Shown one piece after another: positions 1 through 5,419 of a stretch of DNA of 5,419 nt; position 1 is the stretch's first letter; the number at the start of each line of letters is the position of its first letter. Position numbers and translations under genes: made by a program. Origin of the DNA: Oscillospiraceae bacterium (GTDB taxonomy: Bacteria; Bacillota; Clostridia; Oscillospirales; Acutalibacteraceae); contig CADBMQ010000075.1 in NCBI GenBank assembly GCA_902795765.1, positions 1-5,419 of the forward strand. Reading direction: 5' to 3'. Below the pieces are notes generated by a model, which did no database searches, had not been told where the DNA came from, and worked only from the letters and a program-made list of their open reading frames with translations.

Positions 1-187
1 TATAGCCCTTATCGCCACCGTTGAATTTAAGTCCACCGCCGTTGTTCGGAACAGTGTACTGAGACCAGTCAACCAAAATGCCTGACTGACCAGACTGAGT
101 TGTAGCCTGAGTCGGAATGATTGTACTGCAAAACAAAACTGACATCATCATTGTTAATGCAAGTACAGCGGACAGAATTTTTTTCAT
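1..187 (-). CDS. Secreted protein of unknown function, N-terminal part only (3' end outside window)
   Basis: The frame opens with ATG at 187 and stays open for 62 codons to the window edge, so only the N-terminus is visible. Residues 1-28 look like a Sec signal peptide: Lys2-Lys3, then a hydrophobic core (about 4-24, including a Met13-Met15 run), then Pro-Thr-Gln-Ala, with a plausible signal peptidase I site after Ala28. Cys20 sits in VLFC, which is a poor lipobox, so a lipoprotein is less likely. The mature start is polar (TTQSGQSG), followed by a segment with Asp40-Trp41 and two glycine-rich patches (Gly50-Gly52 and Gly57-Gly58). An AGGAGG site at 194-199 lies 6 nt before the ATG, and a good promoter lies further upstream, so the gene start is well supported. 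It is transcribed divergently from the membrane protein gene at 454. I do not recognise the family; an extracellular or cell-wall role is inferred from the signal peptide alone. Confidence 0.8.
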   Translation of the reverse strand, partial: MKKILSAVLALTMMMSVLFCSTIIPTQATTQSGQSGILVDWSQYTVPNNGGGLKFNGGDKGY

Positions 188-193
188 GTTAAT

Positions 194-199
194 CCTCCT
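194..199 (-). promoter_or_regulatory. Shine-Dalgarno site of the secreted protein gene
   Basis: On the minus strand this reads AGGAGG, a perfect core match to the anti-Shine-Dalgarno sequence, 6 nt before the ATG at 185-187. It fixes the start of the partial secreted protein and suggests efficient translation. Confidence 0.88.
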
Positions 200-250
200 A
201 ACATATTTACGGTATTACAAAATAAGATAATCCCGCATTATTTCGTATTA

Positions 251-279
251 AGTATATCATTATATTTGTAGAATTTCAA
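251..279 (-). promoter_or_regulatory. Sigma-A promoter with extended -10 for the secreted protein gene
   Basis: Read on the minus strand, a TTGAAA -35 box (274-279) is followed by a 17-nt spacer and a TATACT -10 box (251-256). TGA directly precedes the -10 box, which gives the extended -10 pattern TG-N. Each hexamer matches consensus at five of six positions. Transcription would begin near 243-245, leaving a leader of roughly 57 nt before the ATG at 187. The call is from sequence only. Confidence 0.8.
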
Positions 280-382
280 TAACATTTTCGCAAAAAAATA
301 CCCCTTTTACTAATGTTTGTATAAATTAAATAAAAATTACCTTTCGCTTTTGTTCAAAATAAATTAAAGGCTTTTTTGTTTG

Positions 383-411
383 TTGACAAAAAAACTTATA
401 TATGGTATATT
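383..411 (+). promoter_or_regulatory. Strong sigma-A promoter with extended -10 for the Bax inhibitor-like gene
   Basis: A perfect TTGACA -35 box (383-388) is followed by a 17-nt spacer and a TATATT -10 box (406-411) preceded by TGG, an extended -10 motif. Transcription should begin about 418-419, giving a leader of about 35 nt before the ATG at 454. The site lies inside the 5' extension of the open frame that begins at 376, which is strong evidence that the extension is not translated. Confidence 0.9.
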
Positions 412-439
412 TTCATTGTAGGAATACAATTTTTAAATG

Positions 440-445
440 AAAGGA
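440..445 (+). promoter_or_regulatory. Shine-Dalgarno site selecting the ATG at 454
   Basis: AAAGGA lies 8 nt before the ATG at 454, a normal spacing. It is downstream of the predicted transcription start and identifies 454 as the real start codon of the membrane protein. Confidence 0.8.
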
Positions 446-453
446 TTTTCACT

Positions 454-1284
454 ATGGCAAATTCTACCGGCATTGCGGGTACTGTTTTCAGAGCAAACCC
501 GATTTTGCGTAAAGTTGAAAAGAGAACTTTTAACGCAGAAGCCAAACCCCAAAAAACTGCAACATACGCAGGTGTTTTTGGTAAAACCTTTTTCTTTATT
601 ATTTTAATGTTTGTCGGTATGGCATCAACTGTTGTTCTCGATAAGACAGTGTTCGCTTCATATCCGCACGGATCGATGGTTGTAAACGGTGTGACTGTTT
701 CATACTGCATTCCCGAACTTCTTTTGTATGCTGTTTCGCTCGTTTTACTCATTATAACTGCTATTTTGGGTAACTTTTGGGTGTCTGCCGCTCCTGTTTT
801 GGGTATCATTTACAGTTTGTCGCAAGGCTATATGCTCACAATGACATTCAAATTCGTTCCGCAGTATCGTGAAGTCGGTGTTGCCGCAATCGCTGTTACT
901 GCTTTGATTGTTTTGGTTATGGCTGTGCTTTATTTGGCTCGTATAATCAAGGTAACTGAAAAGTTCCGCTCGATTATGCTTACTGCTTTTGTTGGCGTTA
1001 TCGCTGCTTCGGTGCTCGGCATTGCGTTCTCGTTCATCCCTGCAACAAAGCAGTTTATGTCTGCCCTTCAAAACAACCTTCCGCTTTCAATCGGTATCTC
1101 GGTTGTTATGATTGTTATCGTTTCGATGGTTTTGCTTTCTGACTTTGACGTTATCGAACGCACAGTTAAACACGGTATGCCCCGTAAATACGAGTGGGGT
1201 GCCGCTCTCGGTCTTACATTTACAGTCGTATGGTTGTATTTGAAAGTTTTGGGACTTCTCGCAAAACTCAAAAAAGCTAACTAA
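454..1284 (+). CDS. Bax inhibitor-1/YccA family multi-pass membrane protein
   Basis: A 276-residue integral membrane protein resembling the bacterial BaxI_1 (PF12811) branch of the Bax inhibitor-1 superfamily. Family hallmarks seen are an N-terminal cytoplasmic segment with ANPILRKVEK (14-23), the ATYAGVFGKT entry into helix 1 (36-45), SDFDVIE (229-235), and a C-terminal block with YEWGAALGL (246-254) and VWLYLKVLGLL (259-269). Seven hydrophobic segments are visible, at about 44-62, 86-104, 109-128, 141-163, 172-194, 210-229 and 248-268. Asp230 and Asp232 sit at the end of helix 6. Acidic residues in the related Bacillus YetJ form a pH-sensing latch for calcium leak, but equivalence here is not shown. 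The function in bacteria is poorly defined; ion leak or stress adaptation is a family-level inference. The longer frame from 376 is rejected because the promoter lies within it. The gene appears monocistronic and ends in a hairpin. Confidence 0.9.
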   Translation: MANSTGIAGTVFRANPILRKVEKRTFNAEAKPQKTATYAGVFGKTFFFIILMFVGMASTVVLDKTVFASYPHGSMVVNGVTVSYCIPELLLYAVSLVLLIITAILGNFWVSAAPVLGIIYSLSQGYMLTMTFKFVPQYREVGVAAIAVTALIVLVMAVLYLARIIKVTEKFRSIMLTAFVGVIAASVLGIAFSFIPATKQFMSALQNNLPLSIGISVVMIVIVSMVLLSDFDVIERTVKHGMPRKYEWGAALGLTFTVVWLYLKVLGLLAKLKKAN

Positions 1285-1301
1285 TAAATCGTTTGCATTT
1301 T

Positions 1302-1332
1302 AAAAGTGGACTGCATAATGCAGTCCACTTTT
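1302..1332. terminator. Hairpin terminator between convergent genes, probably bidirectional
   Basis: A perfect 14-bp inverted repeat (1302-1315 pairing with 1319-1332) closes a 3-nt TAA loop. It lies 17 nt after the stop of the membrane protein gene and 12 nt after the minus-strand stop at 1345. On the plus strand the arm runs into TTTTT (1329-1333) and a further TTTT (1335-1338), a good intrinsic terminator. On the minus strand the T-tract is only TTTT, followed by AAAA, so termination there should be weaker. No other gene end in the window has a comparable hairpin. Confidence 0.88.
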
Positions 1333-1344
1333 TGTTTTGTCTAT

Positions 1345-2712
1345 TTACTTTTGCTCCAAGATATGTCTTGCAACGCATACACCACTTGCACTTGCGTGGG
1401 AGAGTGAGTGAGTTATACCACTACAATCGCCTATTACAAACAAGCCTTTGTGACGGGTTTCGAGGTTTTTGTCGATTTCGACTTCCATATTATAGAACTT
1501 GACCTCAACACCGTAAAGCAATGTGTCATCGTTTGTGGTACCGGGTGCGATTTTGTCGAGTCGGTACACCATTTCGATGATGCTGTCGAGAATTCTCTTC
1601 GGGATAACCAAGCTCAAATCGCCGGGAGTTGCGTTCAATGTCGGACGAACAGTACACTCTGCAAGACGCTTTTCGGTCGAACGTTTACCACGAATTAAGT
1701 CGCCGAAACGCTGAACCATAACTCCACCGCCAAGCATATTCGACAAACGTGCAATGCTTTCGCCATACTCGTTCGAGTCCTTGAACGGATAGGAGAAATG
1801 TTTCGAAACCAAAAGTGCAAAGTTTGTATTTTTTGTCTGCTTTGCAGGATCTTCGTAACTATGTCCGTTTACAGTTACGATGCCGTTTGTGTTTTCGTTA
1901 ACTACTGCGCCTTTCGGGTTCATACAGAAAGTACGAACCAAATCCTCGTAGGTTTCGGTTCTGTACACGATTTTACTCTCATAGAGTTCATCGGTCAAGT
2001 GAGCGAAAATCTCCATCGGAAGTTCAACACGCACACCGATGTCAACACGGTTTGAAGTTGTCGGGATTTCCATATCACGGCAAACCGACTCCATCCACTT
2101 ACTACCGCTTCTACCTGCCGAGATGATGCACTTTTCTGCACAGATTTCGCCATCGGGAGTCACGATTTTATACCCGCCGTCAATCTTCTCGACCGACTGC
2201 GCAGGTGTCAAAAAGCGGAACTCAACCTTATCTTCAAGCACCTTGAACATATTTTCAAGCACAACATAGTTGATGTCCGTTCCGAGATGGCGAACTGACG
2301 CTTCAAGCAAATGCAAACCGTTCTGCAAGCAGAGTGTTTTGATTTTGCTGTTGGCGGTTGTGTATAGCTTTGTGCCTTCCCCGCCCATTTCAAGATTTAT
2401 CTTGTCAACATACTCCATAAGCTCGGTTGCTTTTTTCTCGCCGATGTACTCGTGTAAAGTACCACCAAACTCGTTTGTGATATTATATTTACCGTCTGAA
2501 AATGCACCTGCACCGCCAAATCCATTCATAATTGCACAGGTTTTGCAGCCGATACAGGATTTAATCTTCTCACCGTCTATCGGGCATTTTCTTTTTGCGA
2601 GCGGATTACCGCTTTCCAAAACCACTATTTTAAGGTCGTAACGTTCTTTTGTGAGTTCGTATGCAGAAAAGATACCGCCAGGACCTGCCCCGATTATTGC
2701 AACATCATACAT
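1345..2712 (-). CDS. FAD-dependent oxidoreductase, COG2509-like, with a four-cysteine cluster
   Basis: A 455-residue flavoprotein that looks complete. The N-terminus has the Rossmann dinucleotide fold: strand YDVAIIGAGPGGIFSAYEL (2-20) with the GxGxxG signature at 8-13, then the acidic Glu33 expected to bind the ribose. Cysteines 43, 53, 56 and 59 follow, leading into NGFGGAGAFSDGK (63-75), a motif I associate with the COG2509 'uncharacterised FAD-dependent dehydrogenase' family. A second FAD-contact motif lies at the C-terminus (FVIGDCSGITHSLSHASASG, 425-444). No signal peptide is seen, so it is probably cytoplasmic. The reaction and substrate are unknown. The start is supported by AGGAG at 2721-2725, 8 nt upstream. 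Only 15 nt separate it from the gpsA stop, so it is probably the last gene of the der-plsY-gpsA operon. The flavoprotein fold is secure, the family assignment fairly so, and any specific reaction would be a guess. Confidence 0.88.
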   Translation of the reverse strand: MYDVAIIGAGPGGIFSAYELTKERYDLKIVVLESGNPLAKRKCPIDGEKIKSCIGCKTCAIMNGFGGAGAFSDGKYNITNEFGGTLHEYIGEKKATELMEYVDKINLEMGGEGTKLYTTANSKIKTLCLQNGLHLLEASVRHLGTDINYVVLENMFKVLEDKVEFRFLTPAQSVEKIDGGYKIVTPDGEICAEKCIISAGRSGSKWMESVCRDMEIPTTSNRVDIGVRVELPMEIFAHLTDELYESKIVYRTETYEDLVRTFCMNPKGAVVNENTNGIVTVNGHSYEDPAKQTKNTNFALLVSKHFSYPFKDSNEYGESIARLSNMLGGGVMVQRFGDLIRGKRSTEKRLAECTVRPTLNATPGDLSLVIPKRILDSIIEMVYRLDKIAPGTTNDDTLLYGVEVKFYNMEVEIDKNLETRHKGLFVIGDCSGITHSLSHASASGVCVARHILEQK

Positions 2713-2727
2713 TTAAATCACTCCTGT

Positions 2728-3711
2728 TTATTCGTTCCTGCCCGATCTGCTCATCAGCCGAACAGGAGCATCATTTATATCCCCATTGTTATAAATAATA
2801 TTATAACATTCGTTCACTATCGGCATTTCAACGCCGTATTTGTCGGCGAGCTTCTTTGCCGATTCGGTCGCATAATAACTCTCGACAGTCATTCCAACCT
2901 TTTTCAAAGCCTCGTCAACACTAAGTCCCGTGCCGAGCAACTGACCAAATCGTCTGTTTCGGCTGTGACGAGATGTGCAAGTCACAATCAAGTCGCCAAG
3001 CCCCGAAAGACCTGCAAATGTTTTAACATTCGCTCCCATTTTAACACCGAGCGAGCCTATTTCACTAATGCCTCTTGTGATTAGAGCGGCAATCGAGTTG
3101 TCGCCAAGACCAAGTCCGTCACAAATACCCGCCGCCATTGCGATTACATTTTTGAGTGCCGCTCCCGTTTCAACTCCGATAACATCCAAGTTGGTGTAGA
3201 TACGGAAGTTTTCGTTCATCAAAGCGTTTTGCACCGTCAATGCCGCAGACTCATCATCACTCGCCACAACAACGCAAGTTGTCATCTTGCGTGCGACCTC
3301 CTCTGCGTGGGACGGACCCGACAAAACAACGATTTTGTTGTTCGGCAGAGCTTCGGCAATAACCTGCGAAAAACGGCGTAATGTCGTTTTTTCAAAACCT
3401 TTCGCAACGCTTACTATCACGGCTCCGTCTGCCAAATCCTCATCACGAAGCATTTTTGCATTTTCTTCGACAGCAAAAGACGGTGTTGCGATTATGATTA
3501 TATCCGAACCTTTAATCTGCGATTTATCAGTTGTCGCCAAAATCTCGTTCGGGATTTTCACTTCTTTCAAAAGCGGAGTTGTTCGGGTTTGGTTGATAAA
3601 TGCAATTTCATCTTCAAACTTGCCCCAAAGCACAGTTTCTGCCGAGCAATCGTTTGCGAGCATTGCAAGAGCCGTACCCCAACCGCCTGAACCTAAAACA
3701 CTAACTTTCAT
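2728..3711 (-). CDS. gpsA: Glycerol-3-phosphate dehydrogenase [NAD(P)+]
   Basis: Reduces dihydroxyacetone phosphate to sn-glycerol-3-phosphate with NAD(P)H in the cytoplasm, supplying the backbone of membrane phospholipids. The 327-residue length is normal. The N-terminal Rossmann domain begins with VLGSGGWGTALA (5-16), and residues IATPSFA (74-80) and VAKGFE (102-107) match the NAD-binding and active-site region, Lys104 being a likely catalytic-site residue. SGPSHAEEVA (131-140), GAALKNVIAMAAGICDGLG (183-201, with the expected catalytic Lys187), GDNSIAALITRG (203-214) and GLSGLGDLIVTCTSRHSRNRRFG (234-256) are the classic GpsA signatures. The ATG has AAGGAG at 3721-3726, 9 nt upstream and inside the end of plsY. 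Only 3 nt separate the two genes, so they are almost certainly co-transcribed. PlsY uses the GpsA product directly. No inactivating change is seen. Confidence 0.97.
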   Translation of the reverse strand: MKVSVLGSGGWGTALAMLANDCSAETVLWGKFEDEIAFINQTRTTPLLKEVKIPNEILATTDKSQIKGSDIIIIATPSFAVEENAKMLRDEDLADGAVIVSVAKGFEKTTLRRFSQVIAEALPNNKIVVLSGPSHAEEVARKMTTCVVVASDDESAALTVQNALMNENFRIYTNLDVIGVETGAALKNVIAMAAGICDGLGLGDNSIAALITRGISEIGSLGVKMGANVKTFAGLSGLGDLIVTCTSRHSRNRRFGQLLGTGLSVDEALKKVGMTVESYYATESAKKLADKYGVEMPIVNECYNIIYNNGDINDAPVRLMSRSGRNE

Positions 3712-3714
3712 AAA

Positions 3715-4419
3715 TTATTTCTCCTTTTTTGAAGAAATGCGTTTTTCTTCGCCACGAATAAGTCTACCGATATTTGCTCTATGCGAAATCACAACAATCA
3801 GCGAAAATAATGCCGCCCAAACAACGATTGCCGACTTTTGCGAAAGACCGAACAAGCGGAAAGTGTATGCTGTGTTGGAGTTGTAGAGGAAAAATGTCGA
3901 AATCGGCAAGCTGATTGCCGCAATGATAGAAGAAATCGACACGATTTTAGTTATTGCAAGAAGTATTCCGAAAGTCGAAAGTGCGATTATAAGCACTCGC
4001 CAGTCGACGATAAGGAAGATACCTGCAAGCGTTGCCACACCCTTACCGCCTTTAAACGAGAAGTAGAGCGGAAAAATATGACCTACGATGCAGAAAAGTC
4101 CTGCGAGATATGCAAAATAGAGCGGGTCTATAATTCCGTCAAGATTTTGACCGAAAACATTTTTCACAACAATGAGCAACAGATATTTACCGATTGCAGC
4201 GGTAACTGCACCCTTCAAAAAGTCGCAAATGAAAGTCAAAATTGCAGGTTTTTTTCCTGCGGTACGCAAAACGTTTGTCATACCTGCGTTACCACTTCCG
4301 TGTTCACGAACATCGGTATTTGCATAGTGGCGTGTGAAAATTATCGCAAAATTCACACTTCCGCACAAATAACTGATAATCGCCAAAACAGCGGTACAAA
4401 TAACTATCGAATAAATCAT
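3715..4419 (-). CDS. plsY: Acyl-phosphate:glycerol-3-phosphate acyltransferase (start corrected to 4419)
   Basis: Integral membrane enzyme that transfers an acyl group from acyl-phosphate to position 1 of glycerol-3-phosphate, giving lysophosphatidate, the first committed step of phospholipid synthesis in most bacteria. From the chosen start the protein has 234 residues. PlsY signatures are GSVNFAII (20-27), the loop REHGSGNAGMTNVLRTAG (38-55), GHIFPLYFSFKGGKGVAT (113-130) and SHRANIGRLIRGEE (212-225). Hydrophobic segments lie at about 3-29, 57-86, 100-118, 130-158, 160-179 and 197-212. It is somewhat longer than the roughly 190-215 residues common in the family; the extra length appears to lie around 88-100, around 180-196 and in the basic tail (222-234). 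The ATG at 4428 is rejected because the Shine-Dalgarno sequence overlaps it, whereas 4419 has ideal spacing. It lies 18 nt after der and 3 nt before gpsA. Confidence 0.95.
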   Translation of the reverse strand: MIYSIVICTAVLAIISYLCGSVNFAIIFTRHYANTDVREHGSGNAGMTNVLRTAGKKPAILTFICDFLKGAVTAAIGKYLLLIVVKNVFGQNLDGIIDPLYFAYLAGLFCIVGHIFPLYFSFKGGKGVATLAGIFLIVDWRVLIIALSTFGILLAITKIVSISSIIAAISLPISTFFLYNSNTAYTFRLFGLSQKSAIVVWAALFSLIVVISHRANIGRLIRGEEKRISSKKEK

Positions 4420-4427
4420 ATTCTGCA

Positions 4428-4434
4428 TCCTTTC
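4428..4434 (-). promoter_or_regulatory. Shine-Dalgarno site that decides the plsY start
   Basis: On the minus strand this reads GAAAGGA, in the short gap between der and plsY. Its last base is the A of the upstream ATG at 4428, so it cannot serve that codon. It lies 8 nt before the ATG at 4419, a normal spacing. plsY should therefore start at 4419, removing the first three residues (Met-Gln-Asn) of the longer frame. Confidence 0.82.
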
Positions 4435-4437
4435 AAT

Positions 4438-5419
4438 TTATCCGTCATTTCTTTCTCTAATAATAAATCTCACGGGCGTACCTTCAAGTCCGAAAGTTGT
4501 ACGGATTTGATTTTCAAGGTAACGCTGATACGAAAAATGGAAAAGTTCCGCTCTGTTGCAGAACAAAACAAAGGTTGGCGGACAGGTTTGAGCCTGTGTC
4601 ATATAGTAAATTTTGAGTCGCTTGCCCTTGTCAGACGGCGGTTGAACTCTTGCCGTGGCATCTGCTAAAATGTCATTTAGCTTACCTGTTGAAATACGCA
4701 TACTGTTCTGCTCACGCACGAACGCAATCAGCTCGAACAGGCGGTCAATTCGCTGACCTGTTTTTGCCGAGATGAAGATAATCGGTGCATACGACATAAA
4801 CGAAAAGTCGTTCATCAGCTTTTTGCGATATGCGTCCATCGACTTGCCGTCTTTCGCATAGGCGTCCCACTTATTCACCGCAATTATGCACCCCTTACCG
4901 CCCTCGCAAGCGAGTGAGGCAACCTTCGAGTCCTGCTCGGTGAAGCCTTCGAGTGCATCTATCATTATAACGCACACATCTGCACGGTCAACCGCCGCCT
5001 GTGCACGCATTACGCTGTATTTTTCAATTCGGTCGTTTACCTTCGACTTACGACGAAGTCCCGCAGTATCAATAAACGTGAACGAGCCGAACTTATTATC
5101 GAGGTCAAAGTCAACCGTATCTCTCGTTGTGCCTGCTATATCCGAAACAATAGTGCGGTTACTTCCGGAAATGTGGTTGATGAGCGAGGATTTGCCAACA
5201 TTCGGCTTGCCGATAACTGCAACCGAAATTCGTTCGTTTTCCTCATTTTCTTCGTCATCAAACGAAAGATGTTCGTATACTCTGTCGAGCAAATCTCCCG
5301 TTCCGTGACCGTGAACTGACGAAACTGCAACGGGTTCGCCAAGTCCGAGATTAAAGAATTCGTAAAATTCGAGCGGAACATCGCCAATTTGGTCACACTT
5401 GTTTACGCACAAAATTACA
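4438..5419 (-). CDS. der: Ribosome-assembly GTPase Der/EngA, 5' end outside window
   Basis: Tandem-GTPase protein that acts in 50S ribosomal subunit maturation in the cytoplasm. The visible 326 codons start inside the first GTPase domain. VNKCD is its G4 motif and SSVHGHGTGD its degenerate G5, so roughly 110 residues with the first G1-G3 motifs lie beyond the right edge. After an acidic linker (DDEENEENE, about 5262-5233), the second GTPase domain is complete: VIGKPNVGKSS (G1, about 5217-5185), DIAGTTRDT (G2 region), DTAG (G3), NKWD (G4, about 4875-4864) and SAKTG (G5). A C-terminal KH-like domain follows (last 75 residues, about 4665-4441), ending in PVRFIIRERNDG. The TTG at 5412 is not a start, because the frame continues upstream as Val-Ile-Leu, as expected before the G4 motif. 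It appears to be the upstream gene of the operon in this window; its promoter is not visible. Confidence 0.97.
   Translation of the reverse strand, partial: VILCVNKCDQIGDVPLEFYEFFNLGLGEPVAVSSVHGHGTGDLLDRVYEHLSFDDEENEENERISVAVIGKPNVGKSSLINHISGSNRTIVSDIAGTTRDTVDFDLDNKFGSFTFIDTAGLRRKSKVNDRIEKYSVMRAQAAVDRADVCVIMIDALEGFTEQDSKVASLACEGGKGCIIAVNKWDAYAKDGKSMDAYRKKLMNDFSFMSYAPIIFISAKTGQRIDRLFELIAFVREQNSMRISTGKLNDILADATARVQPPSDKGKRLKIYYMTQAQTCPPTFVLFCNRAELFHFSYQRYLENQIRTTFGLEGTPVRFIIRERNDG

Larger units (their letters stand above)
188..453. other. Divergent AT-rich intergenic region
   Basis: These 266 bases separate two divergent genes and hold no convincing reading frame. They contain two outward-facing sigma-A promoters (251-279 minus, 383-411 plus), each with its own ribosome binding site. 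The middle part (about 280-382) is very rich in A and T, which could act as UP-element-like DNA for either promoter. I saw no convincing operator palindrome, riboswitch fold or small RNA gene. Confidence 0.75.

Noticed and set aside
209..245. Possible hairpin in the leader of the secreted protein gene (AAATAA pairing with TTATTT)
   Set aside because: The arms are six A/T pairs around a long loop, too weak to call an attenuator or riboswitch.
396..809. A 137-codon minus-strand open frame
   Set aside because: It overlaps the promoter and first half of the membrane protein gene in antisense, and has no ribosome site or recognisable domain.
2270..2641. A 123-codon plus-strand open frame
   Set aside because: It is antisense to the N-terminal part of the flavoprotein, whose GxGxxG and cysteine motifs establish the coding strand.
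3287..3886. A 199-codon plus-strand open frame
   Set aside because: It is antisense to gpsA and the end of plsY. It is a by-product of their codon usage and has no domain or ribosome binding site of its own.
3838..4668. A 276-codon plus-strand open frame
   Set aside because: It lies antisense to plsY and the end of der, both of which have unmistakable family motifs. Its translation is rich in Cys, Asn and Arg with no recognisable domain, and no promoter or ribosome site supports it.
4886..5308. A 140-codon plus-strand open frame
   Set aside because: It is the complement of the second GTPase domain of der; its Ser/Pro-rich translation is typical of an antisense shadow.
5410..5412. TTG as a possible start of der
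   Set aside because: The frame continues upstream to the window edge, and the following VNKCD is the G4 motif of the first GTPase domain, so this is an internal leucine codon.

Overview
The window looks like a chromosomal housekeeping stretch from a moderately AT-rich, Gram-positive-type bacterium. A Bacillota/Clostridia lineage, perhaps an Oscillospiraceae- or Ruminococcus-like gut organism, is my best guess. The grounds are strong AGGAGG-like ribosome binding sites, near-consensus sigma-A promoters, AT-rich intergenic DNA, the Bacillota-style der-plsY-gpsA gene order and an acyl-phosphate-dependent PlsY. The lineage is an inference, since no rRNA or other taxonomic marker is present.

Layout. 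Bases 1-187 (minus) hold the first 62 codons of a secreted protein of unknown function that runs off the left edge. Bases 188-453 are an AT-rich divergent intergenic region with one good extended -10 sigma-A promoter for each flanking gene. Bases 454-1284 (plus) encode a seven-helix Bax inhibitor-1/YccA-like membrane protein. A 14-bp hairpin at 1302-1332 lies between two convergent genes and probably terminates both. From the right edge back to 1345, all on the minus strand and tightly spaced, lies an apparent operon in transcription order: der (5' end outside the window), plsY, gpsA, and a COG2509-like FAD-dependent oxidoreductase with a four-cysteine cluster.

How the genes fit together. GpsA makes sn-glycerol-3-phosphate from dihydroxyacetone phosphate, and PlsY puts the first acyl chain on it, so the two adjacent genes supply consecutive steps of membrane phospholipid synthesis. 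Der is a ribosome-assembly GTPase, and its linkage ties membrane synthesis to ribosome production at the level of gene order. The oxidoreductase is the last gene and its substrate is unknown; co-transcription is its only visible link to the others.

Two starts were corrected. The membrane protein starts at 454, because its promoter lies inside the longer reading frame. plsY starts at 4419, because the Shine-Dalgarno sequence overlaps the upstream ATG. No mobile element, CRISPR array, tRNA, rRNA, riboswitch or clear novel system was seen. The least explained items are the cysteine cluster of the oxidoreductase and the truncated secreted protein.
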